A DNA stretch of 32,725 nt, taken from the NCBI GenBank assembly GCA_036393295.1, contig DASWHF010000176.1, positions 1-32,725 of the forward strand, written 5' to 3'. The position numbers and the translations under genes are program-made. Positions 21,464-29,360 of the stretch are shown piece by piece (position 1 is the first letter of the stretch; every line of letters starts with the position of its first letter). This DNA comes from DASWHF01 sp036393295 (GTDB lineage: Bacteria > Pseudomonadota > Gammaproteobacteria > Acidiferrobacterales > UBA6901). A model generated the notes under the pieces. That model saw only the letters and a list, made by a program, of their open reading frames with translations, searched no databases and was not told the DNA's origin.

Positions 21464-21512
21464 GGGAGATCGCCACGGCCCGTGCGCTTTGCGCACGGGC
21501 CTCGCGATGACG
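21464..21512 (-). repeat. family D repeat, third copy
   Basis: On the minus strand it reads from CGTCATCGCGAGG to GTGGCGATCTCC around a GGCCCGTGCGC/GCGCACGGGCC hairpin with an AAA loop. Compared with the copies at 18.2 kb, TTGCGAGG...CAATCTCC has become TCGCGAGG...CGATCTCC, a paired change that keeps the outer stem. It lies between rplS (24 nt away) and the TPR gene and could end the rplS transcript. Confidence 0.78.
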
Positions 21513-21536
21513 CGGGTTCGGAGGGTGAACCCCTTT

Positions 21537-21881
21537 TTAGACCTTCTCGGCGATGCGGGCGGCCTTGCCGGAGAGATCGCGCAGGTAGTAGAGCTTGGCG
21601 CGGCGCACGTCACCCTTGCGCTTGACGTCGATCCTGGCGACCGCCGGGCTGTGCAGCGGGAACACGCGCTCCACGCCCTCGCCGTAGGACACCTTGCGCA
21701 CGGTGAACGAGGAGTTCATGCCGCGGTTGCGGCGGCCGATCACCACGCCCTCGAAGGCCTGCAGGCGCTCGCGCTCGCCCTCCTTCACCTTGACGTGCAC
21801 CACGACGGTGTCGCCGGGCACGAAGTCGGGGACATCGGCCTTGAGCTGCTCGGCTTCCAGTTGGTCGATGATCTTGCTCAT
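21537..21881 (-). CDS. rplS: 50S ribosomal protein L19
   Basis: This is a 114-residue L19, a large-subunit protein at the 30S-50S interface. PDFVPGDTVVVHVKVKEGERERLQAFEG, VIGRRNRGMNSSFTVRKVSYGEGVERVFPLHSP and RRAKLYYLRDLSGKAARI are characteristic. ATG 21881 has GGAG upstream; the longer frame from 21902 is not needed. It is the last gene of the rpsP-rimM-trmD-rplS operon, 17 nt after trmD. Confidence 0.98.
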   Translation of the reverse strand: MSKIIDQLEAEQLKADVPDFVPGDTVVVHVKVKEGERERLQAFEGVVIGRRNRGMNSSFTVRKVSYGEGVERVFPLHSPAVARIDVKRKGDVRRAKLYYLRDLSGKAARIAEKV

Positions 21882-21898
21882 GGTTCGCTCCAAAAACG

Positions 21899-22654
21899 TC
21901 ATTGCTTTCGTTGATCGCGCCCAGCGTACTCACGCTGGAACTCCTGCAACAATTCGCGCTGCTCGTCGTCCAGGTGCGCGGCGTCCAGCAGGTCGGGGCG
22001 CTTCAACCAGGTGAGCCCCAGGGCCTGCTTCAAACGCCAGCGCCGGATGGCGGCATGATCCCCGCCGAGCAGCACCGCCGGTACCGCGCGGCCGGCGTAC
22101 ACTTCGGGCCGCGTGTAGTGCGGGCAATCGAGCAGGCCGTCGGCGAACGAATCCTGCCCGGCCGAATCCTCGTGCCCGAGCACGCCCGGCAGCTGGCGCG
22201 CCACCGCGTCGATCAGCACCATCGCCGGCAGCTCGCCGCCCGACAGCACGTAATCGCCGATCGACCATTCCTCGTCGACCTCGGCATCCAGCAGCCGCTG
22301 GTCGACGCCTTCGTAGCGCCCGGCCAGCAGTATCAGGCCCGGCCGCGCCGCGAGCGCCTCGACGCCCGCCTGGTCCAGCCGCCGCCCCTGGGGCGACAGA
22401 TACAGCACCGCCGCCGACGGGTTGGCCGCGCGCGCCGCCGCGATCGCCTGCGCCAGCGGCTCCGGGCGCATCACCATGCCGGGGCCGCCGCCGTAGGGGC
22501 GCTCATCCACGCTGCGGTGCCGGTCGGTCGTGTAGTCGCGCGGGTTCCAGACCGTGAGGCTCAACACGCCCTTGACCAGCGCCCGCCCGGTCACGCCGTA
22601 GGCGCTCACCGCCTCGAACATCGACGGAAAGATGCTGATGACGTCAATGCGCAT
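21899..22654 (-). CDS. trmD: tRNA (guanine37-N1)-methyltransferase TrmD
   Basis: This is a 251-residue SPOUT-class methyltransferase that makes m1G37 in tRNAs reading CNN codons and prevents +1 frameshifting. The trefoil-knot S-adenosylmethionine pocket includes YLSPQGRRLDQ, LLAGRYEGVDQR and WSIGDYVLSGGELPA. PYGGGPGMVMRPEPL is conserved near the N-terminus and CPHYTRPEVYAG in the linker. It starts 6 nt after the rimM stop. Confidence 0.98.
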   Translation of the reverse strand: MRIDVISIFPSMFEAVSAYGVTGRALVKGVLSLTVWNPRDYTTDRHRSVDERPYGGGPGMVMRPEPLAQAIAAARAANPSAAVLYLSPQGRRLDQAGVEALAARPGLILLAGRYEGVDQRLLDAEVDEEWSIGDYVLSGGELPAMVLIDAVARQLPGVLGHEDSAGQDSFADGLLDCPHYTRPEVYAGRAVPAVLLGGDHAAIRRWRLKQALGLTWLKRPDLLDAAHLDDEQRELLQEFQREYAGRDQRKQ

Positions 22655-22660
22655 CGCGCA

Positions 22661-23188
22661 TCAGAAATCCGCGTCCCAATCCGCCACCAGGACCCCGGAT
22701 TCGAGATCCACCTCCCGGATCACGTCCGGGATATACGGTATCCAACGCTCGCGCTCGCCGGTCACCACCAGCACGTCGTTGGCGCCGGTCACGAACAGGT
22801 GGCTCACCGTTCCGAGCTCCACGCCCTCGAGATTGCGCACCGTCAGGCCCTCGAGCTGCGCCCAGTAATACTGGCCTTCCGGCAACACCGGCAGCTCGCG
22901 CCGCTCGACCGCGATGTCGGCGCCGATCAGCACGGCGGCCTGGCTGCGATCCGCGACCCCCTGGAGTTGCGCCACCACGCCCTGCCCCTGGCGGCGTCCG
23001 TCCTCGATCTCGAAGCGGCGCCAACCGTCCGGCAGCTTCAACCACCAGCGGCGGTAGGCCAGAATGCCCTCGCGCTCGCGGGTATGCGAATACACCTTGA
23101 CCCAGCCGCGCACGCCGTACACCCCCACCACCTGGCCCATCGTCACCAGTTCCTGCGCCGGGGGTTGGGAGTGCGGCGCGCCGGTCAT
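22661..23188 (-). CDS. rimM: ribosome maturation factor RimM
   Basis: This is a 175-residue RimM that helps 30S head assembly by binding S19. The N-terminal domain includes VTMGQVVGVYGVRGWVKVYS, and the PRC-barrel C-terminal domain includes YYWAQLEGLTVRNLEG and GTVSHLFVTGANDVLVV. It ends IPDVIREVDLESGVLVADWDADF, as usual. It is 13 nt downstream of rpsP. Confidence 0.97.
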   Translation of the reverse strand: MTGAPHSQPPAQELVTMGQVVGVYGVRGWVKVYSHTREREGILAYRRWWLKLPDGWRRFEIEDGRRQGQGVVAQLQGVADRSQAAVLIGADIAVERRELPVLPEGQYYWAQLEGLTVRNLEGVELGTVSHLFVTGANDVLVVTGERERWIPYIPDVIREVDLESGVLVADWDADF

Positions 23189-23201
23189 GGGCAGATGGCG
23201 A

Positions 23202-23447
23202 TCAGGCCGCCTGGTAGCCCTTTACCAGGTCCGCGACCCGGTCCGAGGCCTGGGCGCCCTTGCTCAGCCAGTACTGATAGCGCCCCAGGTCGACGCGGAG
23301 CCGCTCCTCGTTTGCCTTTGCCAGGGGATTGAAGAAACCGATGCGTTCCAGATTCTGGCCATTGGGGGCGCGACGCCGGTCGGCCACGACAATGACGTAA
23401 TACGGACGCTTGTTGGCGCCGCCGCGCGCCAGGCGAATAGTGACCAT
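23202..23447 (-). CDS. rpsP: 30S ribosomal protein S16
   Basis: This is an 81-residue S16. MVTIRLARGGANKRPYYVIV, ADRRRAPNGQNLERIGFFNP and RYQYWLSKGAQASDRV are family hallmarks. GAGGAA lies upstream of ATG 23447. It is the first gene of the operon; the leader from the candidate promoter is about 70 nt. Confidence 0.98.
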   Translation of the reverse strand: MVTIRLARGGANKRPYYVIVVADRRRAPNGQNLERIGFFNPLAKANEERLRVDLGRYQYWLSKGAQASDRVADLVKGYQAA

Positions 23448-23525
23448 TGACCACGTTCCTCTTGAAGCTGCGTTTGCCTTGACCCCGCCGCCAAGGAATC
23501 AGGCGCGGGGCGCGAAAGGTGGCAG

Positions 23526-23533
23526 ATTCTATA
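23526..23533 (-). promoter_or_regulatory. putative rpsP operon promoter -10
   Basis: Minus-strand TATAGAAT is a strong -10 in an otherwise GC-rich region, preceded by a CCGGTAAACCGG stretch. No good -35 is visible at 17 nt. It lies between the tlpA-like stop (23580) and rpsP. Confidence 0.5.
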
Positions 23534-23579
23534 CCGGTTTACCGGGAAAGAAAAGGCAGAACGCTGGAAAAACCGGGGC

Positions 23580-24116
23580 TTACTGCCCCCCGGCCGGACG
23601 TGGGCGGGAATCCCGGGCGGTCAGGAACTCAAGAAAATCCAGATAGGCCAGCGAGTCCCATTGGCGCCCGCCCAGGGCCAGGTAGCGCAGGCGCCCGTCG
23701 GGGTCGACCAGGAAGCTCGACGGCAGCCCGCGCGGCTGCCAGCGCTCGGTGACCCGGCCGTCGCGATCCATCAGGGTCGAGAGGCTCGGCGCCACGATGG
23801 TCAGAAACGCAAACACCTCGTCGTCGGTCTCGGCGGTGTTGACCAGTACCATCCCCAGGCGCTCGGCGGGGATTTCCCGCGCCAGGGTCTCGAGCGTCGG
23901 CATCTCGCGCCGGCACGGGCCGCACCAGCTCGCCCAGAAATGCACCATTACCCAACGGCCGCGCAGCGCGGCCAAGTCGGTGGTCCGGCCGTCCAGGTCG
24001 GCGAGCTTGAGCGCCGGCGCCGGCCGGCCGTCCAGTTGAATGAGCCCGGGAGGCGGCTCGGCGGCTGCGACTGCCCAGGACGCCAGCAGCAGGATGACGG
24101 CCGGGATAGCTCTCAT
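23580..24116 (-). CDS. TlpA-family thiol-disulfide oxidoreductase
   Basis: This is a 178-residue exported thioredoxin-like protein. The signal peptide is MRAIPAVILLLASWAVAAAEP. The thioredoxin domain has active site FWASWCGPCRREMPTLE and cis-proline segment RGLPSSFLVDPDGRLR. The family reduces periplasmic disulfides, for example in cytochrome c maturation. ATG 24116 overlaps the preceding gene's stop by 4 nt, so the pair is co-translated. The window contains a second, DipZ-type thioredoxin at 1604. Confidence 0.92.
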   Translation of the reverse strand: MRAIPAVILLLASWAVAAAEPPPGLIQLDGRPAPALKLADLDGRTTDLAALRGRWVMVHFWASWCGPCRREMPTLETLAREIPAERLGMVLVNTAETDDEVFAFLTIVAPSLSTLMDRDGRVTERWQPRGLPSSFLVDPDGRLRYLALGGRQWDSLAYLDFLEFLTARDSRPRPAGGQ

Positions 24117-24715
24117 GGCGGGAACTCGCCGCCGTCCCCGGCACCGCCCGCGCCGCCGCCCGCACAGCTCAAGCCCTCGATCACGGCACGCAGCGCCGGG
24201 CCGCGCTTGTCGGCACCGGTGGCAAAGCGCAGCTCCAAGCGGAAACGGCCGGCGGGCGGTTCGATGACCACGTTGCCGCCGACCGGCTCGCCGGGAAGCA
24301 GGTCGCGGCTCTCCGGCAGCTGCGTCCAGCCGAAGGTGGCGCGGCTCGCCGCCGGCACGGCGAGCGCCTCCCAGCGCTGCGCCCAGTAGGCGCGATCCAG
24401 GCGGCGGACCTCGCGGCCGCCGGCGTCGACGAAGCGCCAGCGCGCCGGCTCCAGCCAGACGACGTCCCGGCGCCGGTGGCGCATGCCGACCGTCACCAGG
24501 CATTTCTCGGCCAGGGCGCGCACCGCATTCTCCGGGAAACCGCGCGCGCTATAGAAAGCCACCACTTGCTCGGGCGTGCGCACCGACACCGACAGCGTTA
24601 TGCCCTGTCCTTCGTAACCGGCACGCTCGCGCGCCGGCGCGGCGCCGTCGGCCGCCGGCAGCGCGAACGAGGCGCACAGAATCAGGAATGCGATTGGCGA
24701 CAATCCACGTGGCAT
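24113..24715 (-). CDS. exported hypothetical protein
   Basis: This is a 200-residue protein with a signal peptide (IAFLILCASFALPAADG). The mature part has a mixed alpha/beta pattern with RTPEQVVAFYSARGFPENAVRALAEKCLVTVGM and WLEPARWRF, and a single pair of cysteines (KCLV and LSCAGG) that might form a disulfide. It ends in a glycine-rich tail. I do not recognise the family. Because it overlaps the TlpA-like gene, it could be a substrate or partner of that oxidoreductase; this is an inference from position alone. Confidence 0.75.
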   Translation of the reverse strand: MPRGLSPIAFLILCASFALPAADGAAPARERAGYEGQGITLSVSVRTPEQVVAFYSARGFPENAVRALAEKCLVTVGMRHRRRDVVWLEPARWRFVDAGGREVRRLDRAYWAQRWEALAVPAASRATFGWTQLPESRDLLPGEPVGGNVVIEPPAGRFRLELRFATGADKRGPALRAVIEGLSCAGGGAGGAGDGGEFPP

Positions 24716-24817
24716 TTGTCAGGCTTCACGGCTTGAGGTGTTCGAGCAGCAAGAGCACGGCCGCAATTCGCTCTGCAGGCACACATCCTTACGGACGCGC
24801 GGGTTGCCGGCCGCCAC

Positions 24818-25372
24818 TCAGATCACCGCCGCGCCGAACAGCTGCGCATGCAGAACCAGCACTGTTCCGTACGCGGCAAGCCCGACGGTGACGAGCGCGA
24901 CATCCCAGCCCCGCGCGCGGCGCCGTGCGGCAAGCTGCGCGCCGCGCCGGTTCGCCGACGCCATGCCGAACAACGCGTAGACGCCGAAGGAGCCGAACAA
25001 CAGCGCCGACGCGAGATCACCGTTCGCTGAAAGATGCGCCGCCGCCCAGATCACCACACCCCACAGCATCGGATGGCGCGTCCAGCGTTTGACGTTCGAC
25101 GGCAGGTAGGCGGCAGCGAGCGAAATAAAGGCGAACGGCATGAGCGCCAGAGCCGCGTACCGCCCCCAGGCCGGCGGCTGCCAGATCGGCATCGATTCCG
25201 CGCGCGCCGTGCCGACGACGAGCAGCGCGAAACCGAGCAGTGACAGCACCGAAAACAGCCCCTTGTAGCCGGCCTCGCCGAGCCGCGCTACCAGGGCGTC
25301 ACGCAGCACCGGAGAACTGGGAACGAGATGCACGCCGAAGAACACCACCATGCCGACGACCAGCAGCCACAT
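24818..25372 (-). CDS. NnrU family membrane protein
   Basis: This is a 184-residue protein with about five or six transmembrane segments. The first is LLVVGMVVFFGVHLVPSSP, then GLFSVLSLLGFALLVVGTAR, then ALALMPFAFISLAAAYL. The conserved loop VKRWTRHPMLWGVVIWAAAHL, with the RHPML motif, identifies the NnrU/MAPEG-like methyltransferase-related family. NnrU was named for its link to denitrification, but its activity is unknown and it also occurs outside such clusters. No nitrogen-oxide reductase gene is present here. Confidence 0.88.
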   Translation of the reverse strand: MWLLVVGMVVFFGVHLVPSSPVLRDALVARLGEAGYKGLFSVLSLLGFALLVVGTARAESMPIWQPPAWGRYAALALMPFAFISLAAAYLPSNVKRWTRHPMLWGVVIWAAAHLSANGDLASALLFGSFGVYALFGMASANRRGAQLAARRRARGWDVALVTVGLAAYGTVLVLHAQLFGAAVI

Positions 25373-25434
25373 GCTTTCCTCCCGGATGCAAACCGACGCG
25401 TCTCCGAATTGTACGCGATTACCGCTCTACCATA

Positions 25435-26664
25435 TCACGGGAGTCGATCGTGCTCCTCCGGCGGCTTCAGGTCGCGAAAGGACTTCCACAGCAGCAGGTC
25501 GTAGCCGATCTTCATCCCGGCCCCGATCAGGAGTGGCGTGGCGAGCGCCACGCCCTGCATCAGGAAACCGGCGGCGAACGGCGCGACCGCCCAGCCGCCC
25601 ATGCGCACCAGCGTGGTGATGCCGGAGGCCCAGGTCCGCTCCGCGGGCGCCACGACCGCCATGACGTAGGACTGGCGTGTCGGCACGTCCATCTCGACCA
25701 GCAGCTCGCGCAGGACGAACAGCGCCGCCGCCATCCAGAACACCGGCACGAATGCGACCGCGACCAGCGCGAGACTCGACGGAATGTGGGTGAACACCAT
25801 GGTATTGATCAGCCCGATGCGGCGCGCCAGCCAGGCGGCGCCGAGATGCGAGACGGCGTTGGCGAGGCGCGCCGCGAAGAACAGCAGCGCGATCGCCACC
25901 TCGCCGGCCGCGAAGCGCTCGAAGAAGAAATAGGCCAGCAGCGCGGTGCCGAGGAAACCGCCGGCGATCGAATCGATGGCGAACAGGCCGGAGATCCTGC
26001 CCACGATCCGGCGGCTGCGCGCCGACACCCGGCGCCGGGCGCCGGCGTGCGCCCGGCCGTCGGGCACGGCTTCGAGCACCGCCGACAGCCCGACGACGCA
26101 GCCACCGGCCGCCAGCATGAGCAGCGCATAGAAGCCCAGGGTAAGCTGATAGCCGGTGAGCTCGCTCAAGCCGAGCGCCTTGACCAGCACCACCGGCGCC
26201 GCGGCCGCGAGGCCGCCGAGCGCGTGACCGACGTCCTGCAGCACGTTGTACCAGGCGAAGGCACGGGTGCGGTCGCGCGCCGTGGTCGTGGCCGGCAGCA
26301 TCGCCTGCTCGAGCACCAACTGGGCGCCGCGGTCGCGCCCCATGCCGTTGACCATGCCCAGGAAGGCGGCCGCGCAGGCCGCCGCCAGGTGATCCATGAA
26401 CATCAGCAGGACGCCGCCCGCCGCGGCCAGCGCGGCCAGCGCCAGCAAGGCTCGGCGCCGGCCGAGCCGGTCGGCGAAGAACGTCACGATCAGCGCCGAC
26501 AGCGCCGCGCCGCTCAGGCCGAAGCCGATGACCAGCCCGATCTCGCCGGCCGCGAAACCGCGCCGTGCGAGATAAAGCCCCAACAGCACGCCGATCAGGC
26601 CGGTTGCCGTCGCCCGCAGGAAGGCCGCCGCGTAGAGCCGTGTCCGATCGGCGCTAGCGGTCAT
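25435..26664 (-). CDS. MFS transporter
   Basis: This is a 409-residue major facilitator protein with about twelve hydrophobic segments. The loop 2-3 motif is FADRLGRRRALL, and the first helices are RATATGLIGVLLGLYLARRG and IGLVIGFGLSGAALSAL. The central basic loop (GARRRVSARSRRIVGRI) divides the two halves. The substrate is unknown; drug or metabolite efflux fits the context. ATG 26664 or 26679 are both possible. It is divergent from the TetR regulator, and the operator at 26721-26746 would overlap its promoter, so it is the most likely target. Confidence 0.88.
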   Translation of the reverse strand: MTASADRTRLYAAAFLRATATGLIGVLLGLYLARRGFAAGEIGLVIGFGLSGAALSALIVTFFADRLGRRRALLALAALAAAGGVLLMFMDHLAAACAAAFLGMVNGMGRDRGAQLVLEQAMLPATTTARDRTRAFAWYNVLQDVGHALGGLAAAAPVVLVKALGLSELTGYQLTLGFYALLMLAAGGCVVGLSAVLEAVPDGRAHAGARRRVSARSRRIVGRISGLFAIDSIAGGFLGTALLAYFFFERFAAGEVAIALLFFAARLANAVSHLGAAWLARRIGLINTMVFTHIPSSLALVAVAFVPVFWMAAALFVLRELLVEMDVPTRQSYVMAVVAPAERTWASGITTLVRMGGWAVAPFAAGFLMQGVALATPLLIGAGMKIGYDLLLWKSFRDLKPPEEHDRLP

Positions 26665-26694
26665 GGCCGGCGTTTCCATGACCGGGCCTAGGGC

Positions 26695-26723
26695 TTGACG
26701 CGGGGCCGGGGACAGCATAATCT
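26695..26723 (+). promoter_or_regulatory. putative promoter of TetR gene
   Basis: TTGACG (26695-26700) and TAATCT (26718-26723) with a 17-nt spacer, or CATAAT (26716-26721) with 15 nt. The end of the -10 region touches the operator, as expected for autorepression. Confidence 0.45.
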
Positions 26724-26746
26724 GTATTTACAGACCGATCGGTCTG
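26721..26746. promoter_or_regulatory. TetR-family operator in the divergent MFS-tetR promoter
   Basis: CAGACCGATCGGTCTG (26731-26746) is a perfect 16-bp palindrome. It overlaps a second one, TCTGTA-TT-TACAGA (26721-26734). The first shares its half-site ACAGACCG with the downstream site at 27382-27399. The position between the divergent start codons is typical for a TetR-type repressor. Confidence 0.8.
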
Positions 26747-26764
26747 ATATTGGGGAAACGGGCG

Positions 26765-27358
26765 ATGGGCAAAGGCGAGGATACCAAGCGCAGGATCCTG
26801 GAGCGGGCGACCCCGCTGCTCAACCGCCACGGCTACCTGAGCGCGCCGCTGTCCGACATCATGCGCGTCACCGGCCTGCAGAAGGGTGGGATCTACAATC
26901 ACTTCGCCAGCAAGGAGGACCTCGCGCTCGAGGCCTTCGACTACGCCATCGAGGTGATCTCGCGGCGGATCGCACAGTCCCTGGAAGGGAAAACCGGCGC
27001 CATCGAGCGCCTGCGCGCCGCGACCGGGGTGTTTCGGAACTACGCGGACGGCGACCCGTTCGTCGGCGGCTGCCCCCTGCTCAACGTCGCGGTCGAGAGC
27101 GACGACGCCCACCCGGGGCTGCGCCGGCGCGCGCGCAAGACCATGGATCGCTGGCAGGGGATGTTCGAGCGGATCGTGGCGCGCGGCATCGAGCGCGGCG
27201 AGCTGCGCGCCGACGTCGATCCGGCGACGGTCGCCACCGTCATCATCGCCGCCCTGGAGGGCGCGGTCGCCATGACCAATCTCCACAAGGACGGGACGCC
27301 GATGCGACGTGTCCTGGCGCACCTCGATCGCTACTTCGACCGCGAGCTGAAGAAATAG
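26765..27358 (+). CDS. TetR/AcrR family transcriptional regulator
   Basis: This is a 197-residue repressor. The N-terminal helix-turn-helix spans about residues 1-50: TKRRILERATPLLNRHGYLSAPL, SDIMRVTGLQKGGIYNHFASKEDLALEAF. The GxIYxHFxSKEDL signature is the recognition helix plus helix 4. The C-terminal ligand domain (about 75-197) has GGCPLLNVAVESDD and AALEGAVAMTNLHKD, as in the common YxaF/AcrR-like group. GGGGA lies 8 nt before ATG 26765. It should bind the ACAGACCG-type palindromes on both sides of its gene and control itself, the MFS gene and the gene at 27423. The inducer is unknown. Confidence 0.93.
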   Translation: MGKGEDTKRRILERATPLLNRHGYLSAPLSDIMRVTGLQKGGIYNHFASKEDLALEAFDYAIEVISRRIAQSLEGKTGAIERLRAATGVFRNYADGDPFVGGCPLLNVAVESDDAHPGLRRRARKTMDRWQGMFERIVARGIERGELRADVDPATVATVIIAALEGAVAMTNLHKDGTPMRRVLAHLDRYFDRELKK

Positions 27359-27381
27359 GCAGTCTCTTTTTTTCGCCCAAT

Positions 27382-27399
27382 ACAGACCGTTCGGTCTGT
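27382..27399. promoter_or_regulatory. second TetR-type operator
   Basis: ACAGACCG-TT-CGGTCTGT is a palindrome with 8-nt arms, the same half-site as the operator at 26731-26746. It lies 24 nt after the TetR stop and 24 nt before the next start codon, so the downstream gene is probably in the regulon. Confidence 0.78.
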
Positions 27400-27422
27400 T
27401 TTTGACGGACCTGGAGAACAAC

Positions 27423-27905
27423 ATGAACAGAATCAAGATGCCCCCGGGGCTCGTGCCCGCTTTGCTCCTGGCGGCGGCCGCCGCGGCCTGGTTCGCCGGG
27501 GTCAAGCCGCGCCCGGCGGCCGATGCCGTGCCGATCCGGGACGCCGCACCGGCATCCACGGTGCCACCGCAGTACCGCGCAGTTCTCACCGCCGAACATG
27601 CCGACGCCTGGCAGGCACGGCAGGAGCTTGAGACGCGGCTCGCCATGATCGAGTCGACGGTCGTCCTGCACGGCGGCGCGCTGCGCCGCGGCGATGCCCG
27701 GTACCGGCGAGCGCCGGGCGGGTCACGGGACAACCGGCGATATTCGGGGATGGTCATCGAGCAGGAAATCGTCGCAACCGTGCCCACTCCGACCGTCTGG
27801 ACGCAGTTGCAGCACGATCTCGTGTATCTGGGGAGCGCGACGGTCGACGGATCGACCGGCATTCCTCGAACACGTACGAGTTCGAGGAATGGAGCAAAGC
27901 AATAA
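27423..27905 (+). CDS. hypothetical membrane-anchored protein whose end runs into repeat B
   Basis: The reading frame encodes 160 residues. An N-terminal signal or anchor is present (MPPGLVPALLLAAAAAAWFAG), then a proline/alanine-rich linker, then a helical piece (AEHADAWQARQELETRLAMI). I do not recognise the family; the start resembles the N-terminus of efflux adaptor proteins, but the rest does not continue as one. GGAGA lies 5 nt before ATG 27423. The last 23 or so residues, beginning near VDGSTGIPRTR, are translated repeat B2, and the stop lies inside its second stem. The gene is therefore likely truncated or rearranged. A TetR-type operator precedes it. Confidence 0.55.
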   Translation: MNRIKMPPGLVPALLLAAAAAAWFAGVKPRPAADAVPIRDAAPASTVPPQYRAVLTAEHADAWQARQELETRLAMIESTVVLHGGALRRGDARYRRAPGGSRDNRRYSGMVIEQEIVATVPTPTVWTQLQHDLVYLGSATVDGSTGIPRTRTSSRNGAKQ

Positions 27906-27958
27906 TGACATTATTGCTTTGCGTGGCTGAAAAGTCGCGGACCGACTTTTCAGCGTCC
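27839..27958. repeat. multi-hairpin repeat B, copy 2
   Basis: It starts with GACGGTCGACGGATCGAC as in copy 1. The stems are: GGTCGA/TCGACC (27842-27857); a 12-bp stem 27860-27871 with 27880-27891; a 13-bp stem 27895-27907 with 27909-27921; an 11-bp stem CTGAAAAGTCG/CGACTTTTCAG (27927-27937 with 27943-27953). Relative to copy 1, stem 2 keeps perfect pairing through an A-T to T-A exchange and a T-G to C-G change. Stem 1 has a different sequence but the same flanks. It lies between the hypothetical gene and convergent chrA, ending 20 nt before the chrA stop. Confidence 0.82.
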
Positions 27959-27977
27959 TCATGGCGCGGCCCGGGCA

Positions 27978-29360
27978 TCAGCCCACCAGCGGCTGCAACA
28001 GGAATACCCAGGCCATCCCGACCACGCCGCAGCCGAGGATCACCGGGATGACGCCGAGTTTGAATCGCCACAACGCCAGGAATGCGCCGATGCCGACCAG
28101 CGCCGCGAACCATTCGAACCCGCCGCCGAACAGCGCCTCGGTCGTGGTCTGCGGCCACAGCACGTGGTAGGCGAAGAACACCGCCAGATTGATGATCACG
28201 CCCACGACCGCCGCGGTGATGCCGGTGAGCGGCGCGGTGAAGGCGAGATCGTGCCGCGTGCGTTCCACCGCCGGCGCGCCGAGCAGAATGAACAGGAACG
28301 ACGGCAGGAAGGTGAAGAAGGTCGCGACCGTCGCGCCGGCCATGCCGGCCAGCACCGGCGACTCGCCACCGAACAGCGCATGGGTCCAGCCGCCGACGAA
28401 GCCGACGAAGGCGACCACCATGATGAGCGGCCCCGGCGTGGTCTCGCCCAGCGCCAGACCGTCGATCATCTGGGTGCCGGTGAGCCACTGGTAGTGCTCG
28501 ACGCCGCCCTGGTACACATAGGGCAGCACCGCGTAGGCGCCGCCAAAGGTCACGAGCGCGGCCTTGGTGAAGAACCAGCCCATTTGCGTGAACGTGCCCT
28601 GCCAACCCCACATCGCGAACAGCGCAGCCATCGTGCCGAGCCAGATCGTAAGCCCGATGCCGGCGTAAACCGCCGCGCGCAGCCAGCGGAAGGCGGCATG
28701 GTCCGGCGGCGGCGTGTGGTCGTCGATCAAGGCGGCGCCGTAGGACTTTCCGCCGCTGCCGTGGTGCCCACCGGACTTGAATCTGTCCGGCGCAACGCGG
28801 CCGCCGATATAGCCGAGCACCCCGGCGCCGATCACGATATAGGGAAACGGGATATCGAACGCGAAGATCGCCACGAACGCGCCGGCTGCCATGGCCCAGA
28901 GAACGCCGTTCCTGAGCGCGCGCGAGCCGATGCGATAGGCGGCGTAGACGACGATCGCCGTGACCGCCGGCTTGATGCCGTACAGAATGCCGGCGACGGC
29001 CTGGACGTCACCGAAGGCCAGATACACCCAGGTCAGGCCGATCAGAATGAACAGCGAGGGCAGCACGAACAACGTGCCGGCGACGATGCCGCCGCGCGCA
29101 CCGTGCATCAGCCAGCCGATGTAGGTTGCCAGCTGCTGGGCCTCGGGCCCGGGCAGCACCATGCAATAATTCAGCGCGTGCAGAAAGCGGTGCTCGGAGA
29201 TCCAGCGGCGCCGCTCGACCAGCTCCTGGTGCATCATGCTGATCTGCCCGGCCGGCCCGCCGAAGCTGATGAAGCCGAGCTTGAGCCAGTACCAGAAGGC
29301 CTCGCGCAGCGGCACCGGCGGCGGGGCCTGGATATCGGGTCGGGGGGCGGCACTAGCCAT
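27978..29360 (-). CDS. chrA: chromate transporter ChrA
   Basis: This is a 460-residue member of the long-chain CHR family, which exports chromate. Two homologous halves are visible. The first carries FWYWLKLGFISFGGPAGQI and MVLPGPEAQQLATYIG. The second carries WFFTKAALVTFGGAYAVLPYV and LALGETTPGPLIMVVAFVGF. The GGP and PGP motifs and about 10-12 membrane segments are typical. The middle loop is polar and histidine-rich (RFKSGGHHGSGGKSYG). ATG 29360 overlaps the chrB stop by 8 nt, so it is translated with ChrB. Confidence 0.96.
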   Translation of the reverse strand: MASAAPRPDIQAPPPVPLREAFWYWLKLGFISFGGPAGQISMMHQELVERRRWISEHRFLHALNYCMVLPGPEAQQLATYIGWLMHGARGGIVAGTLFVLPSLFILIGLTWVYLAFGDVQAVAGILYGIKPAVTAIVVYAAYRIGSRALRNGVLWAMAAGAFVAIFAFDIPFPYIVIGAGVLGYIGGRVAPDRFKSGGHHGSGGKSYGAALIDDHTPPPDHAAFRWLRAAVYAGIGLTIWLGTMAALFAMWGWQGTFTQMGWFFTKAALVTFGGAYAVLPYVYQGGVEHYQWLTGTQMIDGLALGETTPGPLIMVVAFVGFVGGWTHALFGGESPVLAGMAGATVATFFTFLPSFLFILLGAPAVERTRHDLAFTAPLTGITAAVVGVIINLAVFFAYHVLWPQTTTEALFGGGFEWFAALVGIGAFLALWRFKLGVIPVILGCGVVGMAWVFLLQPLVG

